The translations under genes were made by a program, and so were the position numbers. A model generated the notes under the pieces. It was not told the origin of the DNA. It ran no database searches and saw only the letters and a list, made by a program, of their open reading frames with translations. This document shows, one piece after another, positions 1-6,237 of a DNA stretch of 64,000 nt (positions within the stretch are counted from its first letter, which is position 1; every line of letters begins with the position of its first letter). Source of the DNA: Pseudooceanicola pacificus (lineage in GTDB: Bacteria > Pseudomonadota > Alphaproteobacteria > Rhodobacterales > Rhodobacteraceae); assembly GCF_009789075.1 (NCBI RefSeq), contig NZ_WNXQ01000005.1, positions 186,001 through 250,000 of the forward strand, written 5' to 3'.

Positions 1-304
1 CAGGGAAAACCTGCGCAAATACAAGACCATGCCGCTGCAGGACGTGATGAACCTCTCGGTCAACGAGACGCTGAGCCGGACGCTGATGACATCGGGCACC
101 ACGCTGATGGCGCTGATTGCGCTGCTGGTGCTGGGCGGCGACGTGATCCGCGGCTTCGTCTTCGCGATCACCTGGGGCGTCGTGGTCGGGACCTATTCCT
201 CGGTCTATGTGGCCAAGAACATCGTGCTCTGGCTGGGGGTGAAGCGGGACTGGACCAAGCCCGACGCCAACAAGGGCAACCAGTTCGCCAATATCGATGC
301 CTGA
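1..304 (+). CDS. secF: Protein translocase subunit SecF, C-terminal end (5' truncated by window)
   Basis: The open frame enters at the window edge (first full codon at base 2) and ends with TGA at 302-304, so only about the last 100 residues are seen. They contain the SecF hallmark region: ENLRKYK, then NETLSRTLMTSGTTL, then two membrane segments around GGDVIRGFVFAITWGVVVGTYSSVYVAKNIV. SecF works with SecD in the inner membrane and uses the proton gradient to help complete Sec-dependent export. Its stop overlaps the ATG of the next gene by 8 bases, so the downstream exporter is probably translated from the same message. Confidence 0.95.
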   Translation, partial: RENLRKYKTMPLQDVMNLSVNETLSRTLMTSGTTLMALIALLVLGGDVIRGFVFAITWGVVVGTYSSVYVAKNIVLWLGVKRDWTKPDANKGNQFANIDA

Positions 305-1049
305 GGGGCTGGCCGCGGCGTTTGCCACGCCGGGGCTGCCGTTTCTCGCGCTGGCGGTGCTGGTGGCCGGGCTGGTGCGCGGCTTCTCCGGCTTTGGCGC
401 GGCGCTGATCATGATGCCGGTGGCCGCCGCCATCATGCCGCTGCCGGTGGCCATCGTGATGATGGCGGTTGTCGGCGTGCTCAGCTGGCCGGTCCTGCTG
501 CCCCGCGCGCTGCGCGAGGCCGACCGCTCCGAGGCCGCGATCCTCGGCCTTGCCGCCCTTGTCACCGCGCCTCTGGGCACCTGGGTGCTGACCGCCGTGC
601 CGCAGGAGGTGCTGCGCTGGACCCTCGCCACCATCGCCTCGGCCACGCTGCTGGCCCTGCTGTCGGGCCTGCGCTACCGGGGCCGCGTGTCCCGGCCCGG
701 GGTCGCCGCCGTGGGCGGGGCGGTCGGGCTGATGGGCGGGGCGACGGGGCTTTCGGGTCCTCCGGCGGTGCTGTTCTACCTGGCGGGCCAGGCGCGGGCC
801 CCGGCGATCCGGGCCAATGTGATCGTCGCCTTCGCGATTTTCGAGATCGGGGTCATTGCCAGCCTGTTTGCCCGTGATCTGGTCACGATGCGGGCGATCT
901 GGCTTGGCCTCGCCATGGCGCTGCCCTACCTTCTGGGTTCGACGGTCGGGCAGATGCTGTTCCGGCCCGAGCGCGAGCGGGAATTCCGCCTCGCGGCCTA
1001 TGTCACCATCGCGCTGGCGATCCTGTCGAGCCTTCCGGTCTTCGACTGA
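297..1049 (+). CDS. TauE/SafE (TSUP) family membrane permease
   Basis: A 250-residue protein that is almost entirely hydrophobic with roughly eight predicted membrane segments. The N-terminal LVRGFSGFGAALIMMP and the mid-protein GLMGGATGLSGPPAVLFY are the paired glycine-rich repeats of the TSUP family, whose members export small sulfur-containing or organic anions across the inner membrane. The ATG overlaps the secF stop, so translation is likely coupled. Family membership is clear from the motifs; the substrate cannot be told from sequence. A role in the adjacent cytochrome c genes is only a positional guess. Confidence 0.88.
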   Translation: MPEGLAAAFATPGLPFLALAVLVAGLVRGFSGFGAALIMMPVAAAIMPLPVAIVMMAVVGVLSWPVLLPRALREADRSEAAILGLAALVTAPLGTWVLTAVPQEVLRWTLATIASATLLALLSGLRYRGRVSRPGVAAVGGAVGLMGGATGLSGPPAVLFYLAGQARAPAIRANVIVAFAIFEIGVIASLFARDLVTMRAIWLGLAMALPYLLGSTVGQMLFRPEREREFRLAAYVTIALAILSSLPVFD

Positions 1050-1074
1050 TCCCGCGCCAGAGGGGAGGGACCCC

Positions 1075-1428
1075 ATGCGCCTGACCGAGATCGACTATGC
1101 CAACGCCCGACCGGTCGAGGGCTACGGCCCCGGCTTCTTCCGCATCGGCGGAGAGGTGCATTCCGGCCCGATCCTCGTCACCGCGACCGAGGTCGATCCC
1201 TGGGCGGGCCTCACCGACCCCGCCCCCCTGCTGGATCTGCGCGGCCATGTCGATGTGATCTTCATCGGCACCGGGGCGGATATCGCCCCCGTGCCCGCCG
1301 CCCTGCGCGCCCCGCTCGAGGAGGCCGGTATCGGGGTTGAACCGATGGCCAGCCCGACCGCCTGCCGCACCTTCAACGTCCTGCTGTCGGAGGGCCGGCG
1401 CGTCGCGGCCGCCCTGATCCCGGTGTGA
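1075..1428 (+). CDS. Mth938-like domain protein (DUF498)
   Basis: A 117-residue soluble protein starting [31 protein letters not shown] (first part), with the family core segment [16 protein letters not shown] and a C-terminal [25 protein letters not shown]. This is the Mth938/NDUFAF3-type fold, whose mitochondrial member is a complex I assembly factor; the bacterial role is not defined. The ATG at 1075 is chosen because it follows a GGAGGG ribosome site and fits the family length; the same frame is open further upstream but that part overlaps the TSUP gene. In related bacteria this gene commonly sits between secDF and ccmA, as here. Confidence 0.88.
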   Translation: MRLTEIDYANARPVEGYGPGFFRIGGEVHSGPILVTATEVDPWAGLTDPAPLLDLRGHVDVIFIGTGADIAPVPAALRAPLEEAGIGVEPMASPTACRTFNVLLSEGRRVAAALIPV

Positions 1429-1436
1429 CGATCCGT

Positions 1437-1489
1437 CTTCATCTCGTCCAAAATACTCCCGCCGGAGGCTTTGCCGGCCGCAGGCCGGC
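1437..1489 (+). repeat. Structured intergenic repeat, copy 1
   Basis: AT-rich core (CTTCATCTCG then TCCAAAATACTCC and GCCGGAGGC) at 1437-1469, followed by a perfect 7-bp stem GCCGGCC (1473-1479) / GGCCGGC (1483-1489) closed on a GCA triloop. The core and GCA-looped stem recur at six other places in this window. It lies just after the Mth938-like gene and faces copy 2. Confidence 0.85.
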
Positions 1490-1556
1490 CACTTTCGCGC
1501 GCCACGGCTGAGGTGGCGCTGCCTGGCGGCGTCGCGCAGGGGGTCGGGGCGGAATT

Positions 1557-1620
1557 CCACCCGCAAGGGGTGGCCTTCCGCCCCGAAGCCTCCGGCGGGG
1601 ATATTTATGGCCAGAGGAAG
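1557..1620 (-). repeat. Structured intergenic repeat, copy 2 (inverted)
   Basis: The core lies at 1588-1620 in reverse orientation (read on the minus strand as CTTCCTCTGGCC then ATAAATATCCCC). Its stem is CCACCC (1557-1562) / GGGTGG (1568-1573). This stem sits further from the core and has a 5-base loop, so the copy is more divergent than the others. Copies 1 and 2 form an inverted pair upstream of ccmA. Confidence 0.7.
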
Positions 1621-1669
1621 CGGGGGAACGGGTCTTTCCTGGCGGGGCGGTTCCCGCTATCCCGGCAGG

Positions 1670-2287
1670 ATGGACCTGGTCGTCGAGGATCTCGCGATTG
1701 CGCGCGGGGGCATTCCGGTGCTCGAAGGGCTGAGCTTTGCGCTTGGCCCCGGCGAGGCGCTTGTGCTGCGCGGGCCGAACGGGATCGGCAAGACGACCCT
1801 GCTCAGAACCCTTGCCGGGCTGCAGCCGCCGCTGGCCGGGCGGGTCTCGCTGGATCGCGAGCGCATGGCCTATGCCGCCCATGCCGACGGGCTGAAGGCC
1901 ACTCTGAGCGTGACCGAGAACCTGGCCTTCTGGGCGCGGCTGCACGGGCTGCGCGACATCGCCCCGGCGCTCGCGGCCTTTGCGCTCGACCCGCTGGCGG
2001 AGCGCGCGGCCGGGCAGCTTTCGGCCGGGCAGAAGCGCCGGCTGGGGCTGGCGCGGCTGATGGTCACCGGGCGGCCGGTCTGGGTGCTGGACGAACCGAC
2101 GGTCTCGCTGGACCGCGAGGCCGTCGCGATGTTCGCCGAGGCCGTGCGTGCGCATCTGGCCGGGGGCGGGCTGGCGCTGATGGCGACGCATATCGACCTG
2201 GGGATCGAGGCGCGGGTGCTGGAGCTGGCCCCGTTCCGGGCCGTGCCACGCGCCGCGCGGGACGGTTTCGACGAGGCGTTCCTGTGA
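1670..2287 (+). CDS. ccmA: Haem exporter ATP-binding protein CcmA
   Basis: A 205-residue ABC ATPase. Walker [10 protein letters not shown] is at residues 35-43, the signature LSAGQ at 117-121 followed by KRRLGLARL, and Walker B VWVLDEP at 137-143 followed by TVSLD. With CcmB and CcmC it drives release of haem-loaded CcmE for cytochrome c maturation. Length and neighbours (ccmB, C, D, G) make CcmA clear. The ATG at 1670 is chosen because it gives the usual MDLxVEDLA start; 21 further codons upstream are open but run into repeat copy 2. Unusually, 478 bases separate its stop from ccmB. Confidence 0.95.
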   Translation: MDLVVEDLAIARGGIPVLEGLSFALGPGEALVLRGPNGIGKTTLLRTLAGLQPPLAGRVSLDRERMAYAAHADGLKATLSVTENLAFWARLHGLRDIAPALAAFALDPLAERAAGQLSAGQKRRLGLARLMVTGRPVWVLDEPTVSLDREAVAMFAEAVRAHLAGGGLALMATHIDLGIEARVLELAPFRAVPRAARDGFDEAFL

Positions 2288-2765
2288 GGGGGGGCGGTTC
2301 TTGTGACATGATGCCTGCCTCCGGGCCCGGGCAGGGCCAAGGTCTCCGCCGGGAGTCCTGGGCCTGTGCCGGTCCCGAGGCGGGGCGGTTCCTCCGGCCT
2401 GCGGCCGCGCTGCCCGCTGCCGGGCAGGCGAGGGAGAGTATGGCCAGCGCCGGGCGGTATCGCGGGTGGATCGTCCACCACGTGGCTTTGCGGCGCGCGC
2501 GTCGGTGGACCTTCCCGCATGTTGCACCGGCCGGGCCTTTGCAGGGGCCCGCGCCAGCGTGCCACAAGATATTGCCGACGGTGCCACGGGGCCGTTCACT
2601 GCCCAGGCAGGCGCACACACACGGGCGCTGCAGAGCCTTGCCGATGCCGCGGCAGGGCCGTTTGATACGCCCGTTCGCGCCTGCGCAGGCGCGCCGCGGG
2701 ACCCGGCCGACACCGCTCCGGGGCCATGCGCTCCCCCCGCAGGGGCCCGCGCCGGAGTGCCGCCC
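2288..2765 (+). repeat. Expanded ccmA-ccmB spacer with degenerate tandem repeats
   Basis: 478 bases separate two genes that usually abut or overlap. The second half (about 2529-2765) is made of degenerate repeats of about 65 bp. Read in the ccmB frame they give similar peptides: AGARASVPQDIADGATGPF, AGAHTRALQSLADAAAGPF, AGAPRDPADTAPGPC and AGARAGVPP. The frame stays open from 2466 into ccmB, so a long N-terminal extension of CcmB is formally possible. I do not call it coding because CcmB of normal length starts at 2766 and the repeat peptides resemble no part of the family. Confidence 0.6.
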
Positions 2766-3422
2766 GTGAGCGCCCTGCTGCTCCGCGACCTGCGCCTGGC
2801 CTTCCGCGCCGGCGGCGGCTTTGGCCTGGGCCTCGCGTTCTTCCTGATCGTCACCGTGCTGGTCCCCTTTGCCGTCGGCCCGGAGACCGCGCTGCTCTCG
2901 CGGATTGCGCCGGGCATCCTCTGGCTCGGGGCGCTGCTGGCCTGCCTGCTGTCGCTCGACCGCATCCTGGCGCTGGATTTCGAGGACGGCTCGCTGGACC
3001 TGATCGCCACCGCCCCCCTGCCGCTGGAGGCGGTTGCCGTCGTCAAGGCGCTGGCCCATTGGCTGACCACCGGCCTGCCGCTGGTGCTGGCCGCCCCGGT
3101 GCTGGGCCTGCTGATGTCGCTGCCGGGCCCGGGTTACCTGTGGCTGACGCTGAGCCTCGCCCTCGGCACCCCGGCGCTGAGTGTGATCGGCACCTTCGGC
3201 GCGGCCCTGACCGTGGGGATCAAACGCGGCGGGCTGCTGCTGTCGCTGCTGGTGCTGCCGCTCTATGTCCCGACGCTGATCTTCGGGGCCGAGGTCGCGC
3301 GGCGCGGGGCTCAGGGGCTGGACCCGCAGGCGCCGCTGCTGCTGCTGGCGGGCATCACCTGCGGCACCATCGCGCTATTGCCCTTTGCCTCGGCTGCGGT
3401 ACTCAGGGTCAACCTGCGGTGA
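2766..3422 (+). CDS. ccmB: Haem exporter membrane protein CcmB
   Basis: A 218-residue integral membrane protein with six predicted segments, starting (V)SALLLRDLRLAFRAGGG, typical of CcmB N-termini. The motif DRILALDFEDGSLDLI and the following LPLEAVAVVKALAHW are family features. It forms the CcmABC(D) haem-handling complex in the inner membrane. The start is the GTG at 2766, which gives the standard CcmB length. The frame is open for 100 codons upstream, but that part is the degenerate repeat spacer. Followed after 41 bases by ccmC. Confidence 0.92.
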   Translation: MSALLLRDLRLAFRAGGGFGLGLAFFLIVTVLVPFAVGPETALLSRIAPGILWLGALLACLLSLDRILALDFEDGSLDLIATAPLPLEAVAVVKALAHWLTTGLPLVLAAPVLGLLMSLPGPGYLWLTLSLALGTPALSVIGTFGAALTVGIKRGGLLLSLLVLPLYVPTLIFGAEVARRGAQGLDPQAPLLLLAGITCGTIALLPFASAAVLRVNLR

Positions 3423-3463
3423 TGTGACTGGCAGGTGACCGGGGACTGCGGTAAGGGAGCGCC

Positions 3464-4195
3464 ATGGGCTCGATCTGGGAATATGCCAATCCGCGCAAGT
3501 TCATGGCGACCACCGACGTGGTCCTGCCGTGGGTTGCCGCACTGGCCGGCATCGCGCTGGTGGTCGGGCTGGCCTGGGGCTTCTTCCTGACGCCGGACGA
3601 CTACCGCCAGGGCTCGACCGTCAAGATCATCTACCTGCATGTGCCCTCGGCCCTGATGGCGATCAACACCTGGCTGATGATGCTGGTGGCCTCGCTGATC
3701 TGGCTGGTCCGCCGCCACCATGTCAGCGCCCTGGCCGCCCGGGCGGCGGCGCCGGTGGGCGCGGTGATGACGCTGATCGCGCTGGTCACCGGGGCGATCT
3801 GGGGGCAGCCGATGTGGGGCACCTGGTGGGCCTGGGATCCGCGGCTGACCTCCTTCCTGATCCTGTTCCTGTTCTACCTCGGCTATATCGCGCTCTGGGC
3901 GGCGATCGACAATGACGATGCCGCGGCCGATCTGACTTCGGTCCTGTGCATCGTCGGTTCGGTCTTTGCGATCCTCAGCCGCTATGCGGTGAACTTCTGG
4001 AACCAGGGGCTGCATCAGGGCGCCTCGCTCAGCCTCGACAAGGAGGAGAACGTGGCCGATGTCTTCTACCAGCCGCTGCTGGTCTGCATCGCCGGGTTCG
4101 TCCTGCTGTTCCTGGCGCTGGTGCTGCTGCGCACGCGCACCGAAATCCGTGCCCGCCGGATGCGGGCCCTGCTGGCACGGGAGCGCATGGGATGA
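3464..4195 (+). CDS. ccmC: Haem exporter protein CcmC
   Basis: A 243-residue, six-segment membrane protein carrying the tryptophan-rich haem-handling motif WGTWWAWDPRLTS at residues 118-130. Flanking histidines are H59 (YLHVP) and H184 (NQGLHQG), matching the two conserved axial histidines of the family. CcmC passes haem to the chaperone CcmE on the periplasmic side. The stop overlaps the ATG of ccmD, indicating translational coupling. Confidence 0.97.
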   Translation: MGSIWEYANPRKFMATTDVVLPWVAALAGIALVVGLAWGFFLTPDDYRQGSTVKIIYLHVPSALMAINTWLMMLVASLIWLVRRHHVSALAARAAAPVGAVMTLIALVTGAIWGQPMWGTWWAWDPRLTSFLILFLFYLGYIALWAAIDNDDAAADLTSVLCIVGSVFAILSRYAVNFWNQGLHQGASLSLDKEENVADVFYQPLLVCIAGFVLLFLALVLLRTRTEIRARRMRALLARERMG

Positions 4196-4350
4196 TGCCT
4201 GAACTCGGGAAATACGCGGGCGCCGTGCTCAGCGCCTACGGGGCCTCGCTGGCACTGCTGGCGGCGCTGGTGGTGGCAAGCCTCTGGCGCGCGCGCCGGG
4301 TGAAACGGGCGCTGGACCGGGTGGAGGCGCGGCGCGATGGCACGGCCTAG
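4192..4350 (+). CDS. ccmD: Haem exporter small subunit CcmD
   Basis: A 52-residue protein with one membrane segment (about residues 13-32, ending VVASLW) followed by a basic and acidic cytoplasmic tail (RARRVKRALDRVEARR), exactly the CcmD architecture. CcmD stabilises CcmE with the CcmABC complex. Its ATG at 4192 overlaps the ccmC stop by 4 bases (a second ATG follows at 4195), and its end overlaps ccmG by 14 bases. Identified mainly by size, topology and position. Confidence 0.9.
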   Translation: MMPELGKYAGAVLSAYGASLALLAALVVASLWRARRVKRALDRVEARRDGTA

Positions 4351-4873
4351 CCTTCTGATGCTCGCCCCGCCGGTGCTCTTCGCCGGGCTGGCCGCGATGT
4401 TCTTCATCGGCATGCAGCGCGAGAACCCGGACGAACTGCCCTCAGCCCTGGCGGGCCGGGCAGCGCCGGCGGTGGCGGTCACGCCCCTGGGCGATCTGCC
4501 CGGCTTCGACGACGCGGTGCTGAGGGACGGCACGGTCAAGCTGGTCAACTTCTGGGCCAGCTGGTGCGCGCCCTGCCGGGTCGAACATCCGCATCTCGAG
4601 GATCTGAGCGACGGGGGCCTCACGATCTACGGCGTGAACTACAAGGACGACCCGGCCAAGGCCCTCGGCTTCCTTCAGGAGCTCGGCAATCCCTATGCCG
4701 CCGCGGGCCAGGACCGCGAGGGGCGCATGGCGCTCGACTGGGGCGTCTACGGCGTGCCGGAAACCTATGTGATCGACGGCGACGGCACCGTGCTGCTGCG
4801 CGTCGCCGGCCCGATCACGCAAAGGGTGCTCGACAGCACGATCCTGCCCGCCCTGGCCAAAGCCGCCCGCTGA
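4337..4873 (+). CDS. ccmG: Thiol:disulfide interchange protein CcmG/DsbE
   Basis: A 178-residue thioredoxin-fold protein with an N-terminal membrane anchor (about residues 6-25) and the redox motif WASWCAPC with C77 and C80. The segment YGVNYKDDPAKALGFLQELGNPY and the cis-proline region YGVPETYVIDGDG are typical of CcmG. It reduces apocytochrome c CXXCH thiols in the periplasm before haem attachment. Last gene of this ccm cluster; the remaining maturation genes (ccmE, F, H, I) are not in the window. Confidence 0.95.
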   Translation: MARPSLLMLAPPVLFAGLAAMFFIGMQRENPDELPSALAGRAAPAVAVTPLGDLPGFDDAVLRDGTVKLVNFWASWCAPCRVEHPHLEDLSDGGLTIYGVNYKDDPAKALGFLQELGNPYAAAGQDREGRMALDWGVYGVPETYVIDGDGTVLLRVAGPITQRVLDSTILPALAKAAR

Positions 4874-4906
4874 CCCCGCCCGCCGGGGCCGTGCGCGGTT
4901 CCCCGG

Positions 4907-4969
4907 CTTCCTCTGGCCCGAAATATCCCGGGGGAGTCCGCGCGCAGCGCGGGCGGGGGCAGCGCCCCC
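4907..4969 (+). repeat. Structured intergenic repeat, copy 3
   Basis: Core at 4907-4938 (CTTCCTCTGG, then CCCGAAATATCCC). Stem I is CCGCGC (4938-4943) / GCGCGG (4947-4952) with a GCA loop. Stem II is GGGGGC (4955-4960) / GCCCCC (4964-4969) with an AGC loop. It sits between ccmG and the convergent transglutaminase gene, where a bidirectional terminator could be useful, and runs straight into the 100-bp block repeats. Confidence 0.87.
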
Positions 4970-5070
4970 TCCCACCTCCGCACTTTGCACTTCCCCTGGC
5001 CAACGGGGCCGACGTCTCACCAGGCGGCCGCGTCCCGCGTCGGGGGAACTGCGGACAATGGTAAGACTGG
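4967..5070 (+). repeat. 100-bp intergenic block repeat, copy A
   Basis: Begins CCCTCCCACCTCCGCACTTT and ends near GGTAAGAC. It is directly followed by a second copy (5071-5176), and an inverted third copy lies at 49699-49800. Shared landmarks in order: CTCCCACCTCCGCACTTTGC, a C-rich/G-rich short hairpin, TCACCAGG, CGTCCCGCGTCGGGGG, ACTGCG. I see no gene in the 469 bases between ccmG and the next gene; they are filled by structured repeat copy 3, these two blocks and about 165 bases without recognisable content. Confidence 0.8.
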
Positions 5071-5176
5071 CCCCCCTCCCACCTCCGCACTTTGCACTTT
5101 CCCCGGAAAACCGGGGCGATGCCTCACCAGGCCGCCGCGTCCCGCGTCGGGGGCACTGCGAACAACGGTCAGACTG
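5071..5176 (+). repeat. 100-bp intergenic block repeat, copy B
   Basis: Tandem neighbour of the block at 4967-5070 with the same order of landmarks, including CCTCCGCACTTTGCACTTT, the short hairpin CCCCGG/CCGGGG, GCCTCACCAGG and CGTCCCGCGTCGGGGG. Substitutions are spread along the unit, so this is an old duplication rather than an assembly artefact. Confidence 0.8.
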
Positions 5177-5342
5177 CGGACACGCACCACCTGCCACCGG
5201 ACCGGCGCCGGAGACCTGATCTCGCCCCGGCGGATTTCGTCCCTTGCCGCGAGGGGCGTGCACGCCGCGATCGCAACGCTGGAAGCGGCACAACCGCCCC
5301 GGCCCATATCCCCAGCGTGTCCGGCGGCGCAGGCCACTGCCC

Positions 5343-6230
5343 TCAGCCCGCGACCGGCACCGGGATCACGTCGACCGCCTGGCTGCTTTCCTGCGCGCCG
5401 AAGGTGCGCAACACACCGCGGTCCGGGGACAGGTCGGAATAGTCCCGCCCGTGGGCCACCACGATGTGATCCGTGCCCACCAGCAGGTCGTTGGTCGGGT
5501 CGAATTCCACCCAGCCGGTTTCGATCCCCACCCAGGCGCGGACCCAGGCGTGCATCGCATCCGCCCCGGCCAGCCGTTCCTTGCCCGGCGGCGGAATGGT
5601 GCGCAGGAAGCCCGAGACATATCCCGCCGGGATGCCGATCCCGCGCAGGCAGGCGATCATCACATGGGTGAAGTCCTGGCAGACCCCGTGGCGGTGGCGA
5701 AAGGCCTCGGCCGGAGGCGTGTTCACATCGGTTGCCTTGGCGTCAAAGGTCATCTCGCCGTAAAGCGCCCGGCCCAGGGTGATCACCGCCTGCAGCGCGG
5801 TGATGCCGGGCCAGAGCAGGTCACGGGCGAATTGCGTCATCTCGGGCGCGGGCGCCACCCGGGGCGAGGCGGCGCGGAAATGGTGCGGCGACTGCGGGCC
5901 CAGGTCAGTGACCCCATTCAGCTCGCGCGCCAAGCCGGGCAGGTCGGGCGCCAGGTCCAGGGTCGAGGGCGCGGCAAAGCTCTGCACCCGGGCCTGCAGG
6001 TGCAGGACAAGGTCGTCCAGCGGTTTGCGCCAGGCAAATTCCGTCACCGGGTTGCCGAAGAAATCCGTGCGGTCCAGCCGCTCGTCGGGCAGGGGCGTGG
6101 CGCTGATCATGCCGGTGATCAGGCTTTGCCGCCCCGGCACCGTCAGCGGCATCAGGTGGACATGGGTGCGCGCGCCCTCGGCCGGGGTGGCGTAGCCATG
6201 CTCGATCGTCAGTTCGACATCGTAGAGCAT
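5343..6230 (-). CDS. Transglutaminase-like cysteine protease family protein
   Basis: A 295-residue protein with an N-terminal beta-sandwich region (Bact_transglu_N type, about 1-95) and a transglutaminase core. The apparent triad is C184 in HGVCQDF, H227 in DAMHAWVRAW and D244 in VEFDPTND. Bacterial members of this family are thought to hydrolyse or form amide bonds. It is the last gene of a minus-strand operon and begins 7 bases after the fused ATP-grasp/alpha-E gene ends. The ATG at 6230 was chosen because upstream codons overlap that gene. Compared with the plus-strand homologue at 14940-15740 it keeps the same triad but is clearly divergent. Confidence 0.9.
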   Translation of the reverse strand: MLYDVELTIEHGYATPAEGARTHVHLMPLTVPGRQSLITGMISATPLPDERLDRTDFFGNPVTEFAWRKPLDDLVLHLQARVQSFAAPSTLDLAPDLPGLARELNGVTDLGPQSPHHFRAASPRVAPAPEMTQFARDLLWPGITALQAVITLGRALYGEMTFDAKATDVNTPPAEAFRHRHGVCQDFTHVMIACLRGIGIPAGYVSGFLRTIPPPGKERLAGADAMHAWVRAWVGIETGWVEFDPTNDLLVGTDHIVVAHGRDYSDLSPDRGVLRTFGAQESSQAVDVIPVPVAG

Positions 6231-6237
6231 CTTGTTC

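Noticed and set aside
2466..2765. 100-residue N-terminal extension of CcmB.
   Set aside because: CcmB has standard length from GTG 2766, and the upstream peptide is a degenerate repeat. Kept only as a finding about the spacer.
4442..5293. Conserved peptide VQSAEVGGG seen in frames near 4980, 5090 and 49790.
   Set aside because: It is the translation of the 100-bp block repeat in three intergenic places, not a protein family.
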